36,494 nucleotides of DNA, from positions 1-36,494 of the forward strand of contig JACRJY010000137.1 of assembly GCA_016235585.1 (NCBI GenBank). Reading direction: 5' to 3'. Numbering within the stretch: the stretch's first letter is position 1; the number at the start of each line of letters is the position of its first letter. The notes under the pieces were generated by a model. It saw only the letters and a list, made by a program, of their open reading frames with translations, was not told the DNA's origin and made no database searches. A program made the position numbers and the translations under genes. This document shows positions 1 to 6,769 of this stretch, piece after piece. This stretch comes from Verrucomicrobiota bacterium. GTDB taxonomy: Bacteria > Verrucomicrobiota > Verrucomicrobiia > Limisphaerales > JACRJY01.

Positions 1-132
1 GACGGGCATGTGCTGGAGGGCGATGGCGCACTGGAAAAAGCGGCGGCTCCGCAGCCCGCTGTGCAGGATGAAATGGCCTTCGAGCAGCGCGCCCGTGTCG
101 CGCAGGATTTTCAGAACTTCCGTGTCCGTCAT
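1..132 (-). CDS. pyrE: Orotate phosphoribosyltransferase, N-terminal part
   Basis: PyrE joins orotate to PRPP to give OMP in cytosolic pyrimidine synthesis. Only the first 44 codons are in the window; the gene runs leftward off the edge. Reading from the ATG at 132, the peptide begins [20 protein letters not shown] and continues [16 protein letters not shown]. This matches the N-terminus of bacterial PyrE (the GALLxGHFxLxSGxHS segment followed by a FFQCA-type stretch). The catalytic and PRPP-binding parts lie outside the window. pyrF, the next enzyme of the pathway, is 1.6 kb away on the other strand, which supports the call. The fragment is short, but this N-terminal motif is distinctive. 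Confidence 0.85.
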   Translation of the reverse strand, partial: MTDTEVLKILRDTGALLEGHFILHSGLRSRRFFQCAIALQHMPV

Positions 133-228
133 GGCCGCGAATTATCACGAGCCGCGCGCGCCTGACAACCTTTTAAGCGCGGGAAAAAGGACTGGCCCGC
201 GCGGCCCCGCCAGCCCAATCATCCGCGC

Positions 229-882
229 GTGCCGAAGTGGCTGAAAATGATCGTCGCCCTCCTGCTGCTGCCCGCCTGCGCGGGCGCGGGGCTGGCGCTG
301 CTCAAGGTCGTGCGCGTCTGCGGCGGCGCGGTGGACACCTGGGTGCCGATGCTCGCGGGCGCGGCGTGCTGGGGCGTGGTCTTCTGGCTGCTGCCCCGGC
401 CGATGTGGATTTACGTGGTCGGCCATGAGCTGACGCACGCGGTCTGGACATGGATCTTCGGCGGCTCGGTCAAACGGTTCAAGGCGGGCGCGGCGGGCGG
501 CCACGTGGTGGTGACGAAGAACAATTTCCTCATCGCGCTCGCGCCGTATTTCTTCCCCATCTACGTCTTCCTCGTTGTGCTGTTTTTTGGCGTCGGGCAC
601 CTGATCTGGGACTGGAAAAGCTACCTCGTCCTGTTTCACTTCCTCGTGGGCGCGGCGTATTCGTTTCACGTCACGCTCACGGGGCACATCCTCCAGACAC
701 GGCAGAGCGACATCACCTCGCAGGGCTATCTCTTTTCCGCCGTGGTGATTTTTCTTGGCAACGTCCTGCTGCTGATGCTGGGCATCCCGCTCATCACGGC
801 GAAGCTCGACCTGCTCACCGCGCTGGGCTGGTGGCTCGAAGGCACCGGCGACGTGCTGCACCGGCTGGTGCGGCTGTTTTGA
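229..882 (+). CDS. Membrane protein with HExxH motif, M50-like
   Basis: A protein of about 217 aa with several hydrophobic segments (roughly residues 5-27, 40-56, 95-125, 130-150 and 170-195). The sequence HELTH at residues 66-70 lies at the end of a hydrophobic stretch. This placement is typical of membrane zinc metallopeptidases of the M50 type, where the HExxH histidines bind zinc and the glutamate is catalytic. I see no clear second M50 motif (an NxxPxxxLDG-like segment), so the protein may be a divergent or inactive relative. The start is uncertain: GTG at 229 gives the length quoted, while ATG at 247 would remove six residues. It is transcribed away from pyrE and stands alone. The substrate is unknown. 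Confidence 0.6.
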   Translation: MPKWLKMIVALLLLPACAGAGLALLKVVRVCGGAVDTWVPMLAGAACWGVVFWLLPRPMWIYVVGHELTHAVWTWIFGGSVKRFKAGAAGGHVVVTKNNFLIALAPYFFPIYVFLVVLFFGVGHLIWDWKSYLVLFHFLVGAAYSFHVTLTGHILQTRQSDITSQGYLFSAVVIFLGNVLLLMLGIPLITAKLDLLTALGWWLEGTGDVLHRLVRLF

Positions 883-980
883 GCGATACAGGCAGCGGCA
901 AAGAGTGCCGCCGGCAAAGCCCCGAGATGCTCCGCGGACCGCTTGCTTTGCGCCGCAGGGAGGCTTAAGCTGGCCGCGCT

Positions 981-1199
981 GTGAAACAACCGTTCATCAA
1001 CGTCGAGGAAAAGATTGACCGTTTTGTCGGTCGTCGCACGAAGACGCCGGACGCACTGGCGATGGCGGGCAGCACGAAGGCCGATGCCATCGCGTGGCAG
1101 AAAGCGTTCGGCGGCATCCCGCGCGGTGTGTATCGTTTCAAAACCCATGAAGAGGCAGACGAATGGTTATGGCGGATGATGACCCGTCCCAAGAGCTAG
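981..1199 (+). CDS. Small 72-aa protein paired with nucleotidyltransferase
   Basis: A short basic protein starting at GTG 981. Its C-terminal half reads GIPRGVYRFKTHEEADEW, a proline/glycine turn, then an aromatic strand, then an acidic helix. I recall similar small proteins encoded just upstream of MNT-type nucleotidyltransferases, but this is family memory rather than a verified match. Its last 37 bases overlap the start of the nucleotidyltransferase in another frame, so the two are probably translationally coupled. By analogy with two-gene toxin-antitoxin loci it could be the antitoxin-like partner. No DNA-binding motif is obvious. Function is otherwise unknown. Confidence 0.6.
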   Translation: MKQPFINVEEKIDRFVGRRTKTPDALAMAGSTKADAIAWQKAFGGIPRGVYRFKTHEEADEWLWRMMTRPKS

Positions 1200-1684
1200 A
1201 GTCGCGCGAGCCGACGCTCGAAGATTTGCGGGACTTGTGCCGCGAATTGAACCGGCGCGGCGCGAAATACGTGGTGGTGGGCGGGTTTGCCATGCGCGCC
1301 GCCAACTACAACCGCCGGACGATGGACGTGGATTTGATCGTGGCCGCCGACCTGGAAAACGAGGCGAAAGTCTTCTCCGCGCTCTCCACCCTGCCTGACA
1401 ACGCGGTGCGCGAACTCCAGCCCGGCGAACTGCAACTATACAATGTCATCCGCGTCGGCGATGAAATCCTCGTCGATCTGATGCGCTCGGCGGGCGGAAT
1501 TGATTACGCGGAGGCCGCCAAGGAGGTGGTGGTGCGCGAGCTCGACGGCGTGCCCGTTCCCTTCGCCTCGCCGCGCCTGCTCTGGCGGATGAAGGCCGTC
1601 ACACACCGCGCGAAGGACGCGGGCGACCTCGTTTTCCTCCGCCAGTGGTTTGCGGTGCGTGGCGAGGAGCTGCCGCCAGTTTGA
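1163..1684 (+). CDS. MNT-type nucleotidyltransferase
   Basis: A protein of 173 aa with the nucleotidyltransferase signature: Gly-Gly at residues 40-41 in YVVVGGFAMRAA, a D-x-D at residues 55 and 57 in TMDVDLIV, and a possible third acidic residue at 105 in ILVDLM. The G-G...D-x-D pattern is the metal- and nucleotide-binding core of the DNA polymerase beta-like superfamily. Small members of it occur in toxin-antitoxin pairs such as MNT/HEPN and AbiE. It starts inside the preceding 72-aa gene (37-bp overlap), which suggests one transcript and coupled translation. ATG 1169 is an alternative start. No HEPN partner is visible. The role is inferred from the family only; target and activity are unknown. 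Confidence 0.75.
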   Translation: MVMADDDPSQELESREPTLEDLRDLCRELNRRGAKYVVVGGFAMRAANYNRRTMDVDLIVAADLENEAKVFSALSTLPDNAVRELQPGELQLYNVIRVGDEILVDLMRSAGGIDYAEAAKEVVVRELDGVPVPFASPRLLWRMKAVTHRAKDAGDLVFLRQWFAVRGEELPPV

Positions 1685-1749
1685 GGTTTTCTTTCCCTCC
1701 CGGAAAATTTGCCGTGGCGCGCGTCGCGGACTTGTGATTTCTTCAAGCC

Positions 1750-2454
1750 ATGCAAAATCCAATCATCGTTGCCCTCGACGTTCCCAAAATGGAAACCGCC
1801 CTCGCACTGGCGCGGCAGCTCGCGCCCGTCGTCGGCGCGTTCAAGATCGGCAGCGAGCTGTTCACCGCCGCCGGGCCCGAAGTGGTGCGCCGCCTCCGCG
1901 CGACGGGCGCGGCGGTGTTCCTCGACTTGAAGTTCCACGACATCCCCAACACCGTCGCCGGCGCGGTGGCCGCCGCCGTCGAACTCGACGTGCAGATGCT
2001 CACCATCCACACCAGCGGCGGCGAGGAGATGATGAAGGCCGCCGAGGCCGCCGCGCAAACCGCGGCGAGGAAACTCAACCGCCCGCCGCCGCTCGTGCTG
2101 GGCGTGACCGTGCTCACGAGCCTGGACAGCAATGAACTGAACCTGCTGGGCGTGACCGGCAACGTGGGCCGGCAGGTGGAACGGCTCGCCGCGCTGGCTT
2201 CGCAGAGCGGCCTGCGCGGGCTGGTGTGCTCGGCGCTGGAAATCGCCGATCTGCGGCAGACCGTTCCTCACTCAATGCAGCTCATCACGCCGGGCATCCG
2301 CCCCGCTGGCACGGAGGTGGACGATCAGAAGCGGACACTGACGCCGAAGGAGGCGATGGAGGCGGGCGCGAACTGGCTGGTCATCGGCCGCCCGATTTAC
2401 GCGGCAAAGAACCCGCGCACGGCGGCGGAAAAAATTCTGGAATCGCTGCGCTGA
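1750..2454 (+). CDS. pyrF: Orotidine 5'-phosphate decarboxylase
   Basis: PyrF decarboxylates OMP to UMP, the last step of de novo UMP synthesis in the cytosol. The 234-aa protein has the usual bacterial length. It begins with the barrel strand MQNPIIVALDVPK (Asp10) and has Lys32 in FKIGSELF. It carries the catalytic D-x-K-x-x-D set at Asp59, Lys61 and Asp64 in FLDLKFHDIPNTV. The phosphate-binding loop ITPGIRP and the C-terminal VIGRPIYAA segment are also present. It starts at ATG 1750, 65 bp after the nucleotidyltransferase stop. pyrE lies upstream on the opposite strand. It converges on the response regulator gene with a 20-bp gap and no obvious terminator hairpin. Confidence 0.95.
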   Translation: MQNPIIVALDVPKMETALALARQLAPVVGAFKIGSELFTAAGPEVVRRLRATGAAVFLDLKFHDIPNTVAGAVAAAVELDVQMLTIHTSGGEEMMKAAEAAAQTAARKLNRPPPLVLGVTVLTSLDSNELNLLGVTGNVGRQVERLAALASQSGLRGLVCSALEIADLRQTVPHSMQLITPGIRPAGTEVDDQKRTLTPKEAMEAGANWLVIGRPIYAAKNPRTAAEKILESLR

Positions 2455-2474
2455 CCGTTTTCGCGCGCCCGCGG

Positions 2475-2876
2475 CTACTCGGCGAGGACGGACTTGATCA
2501 TCGCAGTGAGCACCTTCGGCTGAAACGGCTTGCTCAAGAACTGGTCGGGCTTGACCGGATAGTAGCGCATGATCTCGTTGCCGAAGTTGCCGCTGAAAAG
2601 AATGGTCTTCAGGCCGGGGTTGGCTTTCTTGGCCTGCTCAATCAGCTCCATGCCGTTGAGCGAGGGCATCACGAAATCCGTGAGCAGCAGATCCGGCTGC
2701 CGGGATTTTTGCAGCGCCGCCAGCGCCAGGGTGGGGTCGCGGAACACCTCGACCTGAAAGCCCTCCATTTCAAGGATCGCCTTGACGACCTCGCCGATCA
2801 TCGGCTCGTCATCCACGACGAGAATGGCCGGGGCCTTTTTTTCCGGCGGCTTCGGGCTTTTTTTGATTTTGCTCAT
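2475..2876 (-). CDS. Single-domain response regulator (CheY-like receiver)
   Basis: A 133-aa receiver domain with no output domain, so it probably acts by protein-protein interaction like CheY or as a phosphorelay intermediate. The hallmark residues are visible: acidic pair Asp22-Asp23 in ILVVDDEP, phosphoacceptor Asp67 in LLLTDFVMP, Ser95 in ILFSG (switch Ser/Thr) and Lys116 in FLSKPF. I chose ATG 2876 because the residues after it (a lysine-rich leader, then the first receiver strand) fit. An upstream in-frame ATG at 2924 would add 16 residues that do not resemble the family. No histidine kinase is encoded nearby. It is last in a leftward run after the YdcF gene, with a 92-bp gap. Confidence 0.9.
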   Translation of the reverse strand: MSKIKKSPKPPEKKAPAILVVDDEPMIGEVVKAILEMEGFQVEVFRDPTLALAALQKSRQPDLLLTDFVMPSLNGMELIEQAKKANPGLKTILFSGNFGNEIMRYYPVKPDQFLSKPFQPKVLTAMIKSVLAE

Positions 2877-2968
2877 GGCAGCCTGTGACGGTGGAATGCT
2901 TACCAGAGTTGCGGCGGGGTGCAAGCGTTCTTATGGCCGGCCGGGCGCGCGGCCGGGACATTGCGGCG

Positions 2969-3772
2969 CTACGGCGGGGAATTGGCGGCGGCGGAGCTAA
3001 TCCATCCATTCGCCCGATAGACAAACCACCCGGCCCGCTCGTGCAGATACCAGCCGAGGGTTTGGAATCCGCCGAGCGAGGGAACAACGCTGAACTCGAT
3101 GCCGTCATACGGTGTGCCGAGCCGCTGGAAGTCGCACGCCACCGGGACAACTTCGAGGCCCGCCGTCCGAAACACCGCCGCCGCGCGCCTCATGTGAAAC
3201 GCCGTGGTGACAAGGTGGATTTTTTTCCAGCCCTTCTCCTTCGCCACGGCGGCGGTCTTCACGGCTTCGTCGTGCGTGTTGCCGGAGCCGTCGAGAATCA
3301 CGACGGGCGCGCCAGGGAGGTTCCAGTTCGCGAGCCACTTCGCGAGCGCGTGCGCCTCGTTCTTGAACTCGCCGTCCATCTGGATGCCGCGCCCGCCGAG
3401 GACGAGCGCGCCCGCCTTTTTCAACCGCAGCAGTTCCAACGCGGTGAGCACGCGGTCCGCCGCGCCGTTCACGTTGAAACCCATCGGGTCATATCTCGAA
3501 TACTCGAACGATCCGCCCAGCAGCACCACGGCGTCGGCGGGCGGGACGTTGCTGATGCTGTCGCGCAGGTAGGGTTTCTCCAAAGTGGTGAGCAGATACA
3601 CCGGCACGCGGCTCCCGGCGAGCGACATCAGCAGGGCGATGCCGAGCGCGGCCCCGCCGGTGATCCACTGGCGGCGCTTGAGCAGCCCCGCCGCCAGGAT
3701 CACCAGCAGCAGCCAGAGAAACCCCAGCGGATGGGCCAGCGGCGCGAAGAATTTGGCGAGGCCGTAGAGCAT
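2969..3772 (-). CDS. YdcF/ElyC-family DUF218 membrane protein
   Basis: A 267-aa protein with two hydrophobic N-terminal segments (about residues 14-30 and 37-52) followed by a DUF218 domain. Recognisable DUF218 features are a Val-Val-Leu-Leu-Gly-Gly strand (ADAVVLLGG), the glycine-rich GALVLGGRG and the late TTAFHMRRAAAVF segment, which matches the usual T-x(3)-H-x-x-RA helix. In E. coli, ElyC of this family affects envelope and undecaprenyl-phosphate metabolism; the function here is unproven. The neighbour upstream is a zinc-ribbon membrane protein 32 bp away on the same strand, so the two may be co-transcribed. No truncation is apparent. Confidence 0.85.
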   Translation of the reverse strand: MLYGLAKFFAPLAHPLGFLWLLLVILAAGLLKRRQWITGGAALGIALLMSLAGSRVPVYLLTTLEKPYLRDSISNVPPADAVVLLGGSFEYSRYDPMGFNVNGAADRVLTALELLRLKKAGALVLGGRGIQMDGEFKNEAHALAKWLANWNLPGAPVVILDGSGNTHDEAVKTAAVAKEKGWKKIHLVTTAFHMRRAAAVFRTAGLEVVPVACDFQRLGTPYDGIEFSVVPSLGGFQTLGWYLHERAGWFVYRANGWISSAAANSPP

Positions 3773-3804
3773 TCGGTGAGTTCCCGGCCGTGGGCGGTGA
3801 ACGC

Positions 3805-4512
3805 CTATTCCCTCTCCCCGTGGATTTTGATCATCTCGGCCTTCGCCACGGTGTCATCGAGCACCATGGCCTTGAAGTCCCACTTCGTGCGCCCGGCGAT
3901 GTTCGCGTTCTGGTCGGAGATTTTGCCGAGCGACTTGCCAGCCTTGTCGAACAGCTCGAACTCCACCTTCACGGAGAAGTATTGCGCCTTCACGTGGTTC
4001 GTCAGCGTGCCGGTCACATAGATGAGCTTGCTGCCTTTGTCCTTGGCGCGCTCGATCTGGTATTTGAGCACCTGCAAGTCCGGCCCGTCGTGCGGCACTT
4101 CCGGCTCCTCCTTGGGCGGCGGCGGCTTCATTGCCTCGGTGGTTTTGGGCGCGGCGGCCACGGAAACCGGCTTCTTGGCGACGGTCTTCACCGGCTTGGG
4201 CCGGTTCTTCCAGCTTTGATAAAACCAGCCGCCACCGGCGAGCACCACGAGCAGCCCGACCAGAAACGCCACCTGCGGCATCTTGGACTCTTTCGTCGTC
4301 ACCGGCTCGTCCCACTGCGCCGGCGCTGGCTTCATTTTCACCTTCGGCTCCGCCGCAGCGACGGCGGGCGCAGGCGCGGGCGCGGGCGCGACGAGTGACA
4401 ATGGCTTGCCGCAGTGCGGACAATCAATCGTCTGCCCGGCGGCCTCGGCGGGAAACTCGATGTTGCCGCCGCACTGCCGACAGGTGATTTTCAGAAATTT
4501 TTCTTCGCTCAT
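3805..4512 (-). CDS. Zinc-ribbon, single-pass membrane protein
   Basis: A 235-aa protein of unknown function. The N-terminus holds a zinc ribbon with cysteines at 11, 14, 31 and 34 (ITCRQCGG and IDCPHCGKPL). An Ala/Pro-rich linker follows, then one transmembrane helix near residues 80-100 (AFLVGLLVVLAGGGW) and a Pro/Lys-rich segment. The C-terminal domain, from about residue 135, resembles the FxxxK-type beta-sandwich (DUF2393/FxLYD-like). That comparison is mine and weak; it rests on IYVTGTLTNH, VKVEFELFDKAGKSLG and WDFKAMVL. Such proteins are common in Verrucomicrobiota and Planctomycetota. The gene lies 48 bp after purH and 32 bp before the YdcF gene, so it is probably in the same transcript. 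Confidence 0.75.
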   Translation of the reverse strand: MSEEKFLKITCRQCGGNIEFPAEAAGQTIDCPHCGKPLSLVAPAPAPAPAVAAAEPKVKMKPAPAQWDEPVTTKESKMPQVAFLVGLLVVLAGGGWFYQSWKNRPKPVKTVAKKPVSVAAAPKTTEAMKPPPPKEEPEVPHDGPDLQVLKYQIERAKDKGSKLIYVTGTLTNHVKAQYFSVKVEFELFDKAGKSLGKISDQNANIAGRTKWDFKAMVLDDTVAKAEMIKIHGERE

Positions 4513-4560
4513 TCAATGGATGCTTGGACGCGCCGTGGCGCGGCGTCATTGGAACGGCCT

Positions 4561-6171
4561 TTAATGCCGGAAATGCCGCACTCCCGTCAAGACCATCGCC
4601 AGCCCGCGCGCATCCGCCGCCGCGATCACCTCGGCGTCACGCATCGAGCCGCCCGGCTGGATCGCCGCCGTCGCCCCCGCCTCGGCGGCGGCGATCAGCC
4701 CGTCGGGGAACGGGAAGAACGCGTCGCTGCACACCACGCTGCCCTTGAGCGGCAACCCCGCCTCGCCCGCCTTCCACACCGCGATGCGGCTGCTGTCCAC
4801 GCGGCTCATCTGCCCCGCACCCACGCCGAGCGTGCGGTCGGCGGCGCTGTAGAGGATGGCGTTGCTCTTGAGATGCTTCACCACGCGCCAGCCAAAAAGC
4901 ATCGCGCGCAGCTCCGCTTCCGTCGGCGCACGTTTCGTGACCACTTTCAAATCGCCGGGCGCGGCGGTCTTCAAATCGCGGTCCTGCAGCAGATACGACT
5001 CCGCGCCGACGCTCCGCACGTCCCACGGCGCGGCGGTGAACGGATTCTTGAGCACCTGGAGCAGGCGCAGATTCTTCTTCTTCTGCAACAGCGCCAGCGC
5101 GTCCGGCGCAAATTCCGGCGCGACGATGACCTCGCTGAAAATCTCCGCGATGGCCTCGGCGCACGCGAGATCGAGCGGCGCGTTCACCGCGATGATGCCG
5201 CCGAACGGCGCCTGCTTGTCCGTCGCGAACGCCTTGTCCCACGCCTCGCGCAACGTCGCGCCCTGGCCGACGCCGCACGGATTCGTGTGCTTGAGGATGG
5301 CAAGCGTCGGCGCGTCGCCGCTGAATTCCGAAACCAAATTCGCCGCCGCCGTCAGGTCGAGAATGTTGTTGTAGGAAAGTTCCTTGCCGTGGAGTTGTTT
5401 GAAGTAGTCGTGGAACTTCCCGTAAAGCGCCGCGCGCAGGTGCGGGTTTTCGCCATACCGCAGCGTCTGCGCAATCGGCGCGGAGAGGGAAAGTAGTGGG
5501 ACAGGCATCTTGCCTGTCTCGTTGTCATTCGAACTTGTGGTGGCCTCACTGGACAGGCTGGAAGCCTGTCCCACTCCCACTTTGAATTCCTTCTCCAGAT
5601 GCGCCGCGATGGCCGCGTCGTAGGCCGCCGTGCGCGCGAAGACTTTCGCCGCGAGCTTGCGGCGCAGTTCCAGTGTCGTGCCGCCGGTGGCGGTGATTTG
5701 CTTCGCCACGTCGGAGTAGTCGCACGGGTCCACCACCACCGTCACGCTCTCGTGGTTCTTCGACGCGCTGCGGAGCATCGAGGGGCCGCCGATGTCAATG
5801 TTCTCAATCGCGTCGTGCAGCGAGACGCCCGGCTTCGCCACCGTCGCCTCGAACGGGTAAAGGTTCACCACCACGAGGTCAATCGGTTTGATGCCGTGCG
5901 CCTGCACCGTGCTCTCGTGCGCCGCATTGCCGCGCAGATAGAGCAGGCCGCCGTGGACTTTCGGATGCAGCGTCTTCACCCGGCCGTCGAGCATTTCGGG
6001 GAAGCCCGTGTAGTCGCTCAAGTCCTGCACTTTCAGCCCGGCCTCGCGCAGCGTTTTGGCCGTGCCGCCGGTGGAGATGAGTTCGATGCCCGTCTGGGCG
6101 AGAATCTGGGCGAAGGCCACGAGGCCGGTCTTGTCGGAAACGGAAAGGAGCGCGCGTTGAATCTTTGCCAT
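4561..6171 (-). CDS. purH: Bifunctional AICAR transformylase/IMP cyclohydrolase
   Basis: PurH performs the last two steps of de novo purine synthesis: formylation of AICAR by 10-formyl-THF and ring closure to IMP. From ATG 6171 the 536-aa product starts [17 protein letters not shown], the MGS-like cyclohydrolase domain, with GTLHP-type region [15 protein letters not shown]. The transformylase domain includes the catalytic [11 protein letters not shown] (Lys-His) and the LRYGENPH segment. The length is slightly above the usual 510-530 aa. The excess lies at residues 200-226, between the two domains, where a palindromic repeat is inserted in frame. A much longer open frame continues upstream of 6171 but does not encode family sequence, so I rejected longer starts. 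Confidence 0.97.
   Translation of the reverse strand: MAKIQRALLSVSDKTGLVAFAQILAQTGIELISTGGTAKTLREAGLKVQDLSDYTGFPEMLDGRVKTLHPKVHGGLLYLRGNAAHESTVQAHGIKPIDLVVVNLYPFEATVAKPGVSLHDAIENIDIGGPSMLRSASKNHESVTVVVDPCDYSDVAKQITATGGTTLELRRKLAAKVFARTAAYDAAIAAHLEKEFKVGVGQASSLSSEATTSSNDNETGKMPVPLLSLSAPIAQTLRYGENPHLRAALYGKFHDYFKQLHGKELSYNNILDLTAAANLVSEFSGDAPTLAILKHTNPCGVGQGATLREAWDKAFATDKQAPFGGIIAVNAPLDLACAEAIAEIFSEVIVAPEFAPDALALLQKKKNLRLLQVLKNPFTAAPWDVRSVGAESYLLQDRDLKTAAPGDLKVVTKRAPTEAELRAMLFGWRVVKHLKSNAILYSAADRTLGVGAGQMSRVDSSRIAVWKAGEAGLPLKGSVVCSDAFFPFPDGLIAAAEAGATAAIQPGGSMRDAEVIAAADARGLAMVLTGVRHFRH
5496..5574. repeat. In-frame nested-palindrome repeat inside purH
   Basis: Outer arms GTGGGACAGGC (5496-5506) and GCCTGTCCCAC (5564-5574) are perfect 11-bp inverted repeats. 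Each side is itself a hairpin: GACAGGC/GCCTGTC around 5507-5511, and GGACAGGC/GCCTGTCC around 5559-5563. The element is read through in purH, giving a low-complexity Gly/Gln/Ala/Ser-rich linker. Its layout (outer inverted repeat, two inner hairpins) matches the cassettes at 9257, 14124, 31926 and 34966. Confidence 0.9.
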
Positions 6172-6254
6172 AAAGCGGCGATAAAATCCCCCGGCACCGC
6201 GCCCGGCGTCAACCGGCAAATCCAGCCAACTGCCAGCCATTTGAAAACGTCCGT

Positions 6255-6282
6255 TGAACCACGGAGACCCAACGACACGGAG
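6255..6282. repeat. Degenerate CCACGGAGA-type dispersed repeat
   Basis: The segment reads GAACCACGGAGACCC followed by a second ACACGGAGA. The same word family recurs at 27001-27024 and, in a CCACGGATGAAACACGG version, at 26935-26966 and 31327-31404. Confidence 0.6.
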
Positions 6283-6288
6283 AATTCT

Positions 6289-6349
6289 GAGCGTGTCAGA
6301 TAGTTTGTTCCCACTTCTATGACCCGCACACAAACTATCTGACACGCTC
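6289..6349. repeat. Perfect 20-bp inverted repeat
   Basis: GAGCGTGTCAGATAGTTTGT (6289-6308) is followed after 21 bp by its exact reverse complement (6330-6349). It lies between purH and the insertion sequence but is not the end of that element, whose termini are at 6439 and 7814. Unlike its surroundings it is AT-balanced. It could be a small palindromic mobile repeat, a transcription terminator-like hairpin or an operator. Confidence 0.9.
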
Positions 6350-6364
6350 CGGTGGAGGGCCACC

Positions 6365-6427
6365 GCAGTCCACGACGCTCGCGCGCTGGTCGAGCGCACC
6401 CCGCAACCGCGTAGCGTCTTGGACTGC
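6365..6427. repeat. Inverted repeat, 14 of 15 bases paired
   Basis: GCAGTCCACGACGCT (6365-6379) pairs with AGCGTCTTGGACTGC (6413-6427) with one mismatch, enclosing a GC-rich loop. It ends 11 bp before the insertion sequence. It is probably another dispersed palindrome that was present before, or served as, the insertion target. Confidence 0.75.
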
Positions 6428-6438
6428 GCCAGCCGTCG

Positions 6439-6459
6439 GGCGCATCCGGGCATTGCCCC
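6439..6459. repeat. Left terminal inverted repeat of the IS
   Basis: Begins GGCGCATCCGGGCATTGCCC. Its reverse complement occurs at 7794-7814 with a single T/C difference. Confidence 0.85.
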
Positions 6460-6523
6460 TTGACACCGGCTCCATAGTTGGGCTGCAACGGTTCCTCCCA
6501 AAACCTCAAACGAAAGGAAATGG

Positions 6524-6769
6524 ATGAATCCGGAACAGGCGCGCCCCCGATCCCTGCGGGAAATCGAATCGGAAGTGGAAGCCGAGGGGCGCGAATGGAC
6601 GCGCCAACGACTCCAACAACGTCTGCAGGAAGAAGCCGACCGCCCCGGCGAAGTTTTTCCCCCTCAGCGGCCGGCGGCTGGTGCGGCGGCGCGTCCGCCC
6701 GATGCACCTGCGCACCGGCGCGGGCGTGATCGAGCTTCAGGTGCTCCACGGCCAGGATCCGGCGGATAA
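6524..6769 (+). CDS. ISKra4-type transposase, N-terminal frame
   Basis: An open frame of 81 aa starting at ATG 6524, behind the purine-rich AAAGGAAA. The first 45 or so residues ([20 protein letters not shown] onward, then [15 protein letters not shown]) are an acidic/basic helical segment typical of the N-terminus of ISKra4-family transposases. After the run TTTTTCCCCC (6654-6663) this frame turns into Ala/Pro/Arg-rich filler and stops at 6769. The +1 frame then carries the family sequence ([19 protein letters not shown]). The full transposase therefore needs either a +1 ribosomal shift at this slippery run or reflects a mutation. The product alone would be a non-catalytic N-terminal peptide. 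Confidence 0.7.
   Translation: MNPEQARPRSLREIESEVEAEGREWTRQRLQQRLQEEADRPGEVFPPQRPAAGAAARPPDAPAHRRGRDRASGAPRPGSGG

Larger units (their letters stand above)
6172..6438. other. Gene-free purH upstream region, repeat-rich
   Basis: This 267-bp stretch between the purH start and the insertion sequence holds no convincing gene. It should contain the purH promoter, read leftward, but I cannot place clear -35/-10 boxes. It contains three repeat structures: a degenerate CCACGGAGA-type repeat (6255-6282), a perfect 20-bp inverted repeat (6289-6349) and a near-perfect 15-bp inverted repeat (6365-6427). Confidence 0.6.

Noticed and set aside
2455-2474. Intrinsic terminator between pyrF and the response regulator.
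   Set aside because: Only 20 bp separate the two stop codons and I see no stem followed by a T-run.
2885-4021. A 378-codon plus-strand frame opposite the YdcF-type gene.
   Set aside because: The minus strand encodes recognisable DUF218 sequence; the plus frame has none.
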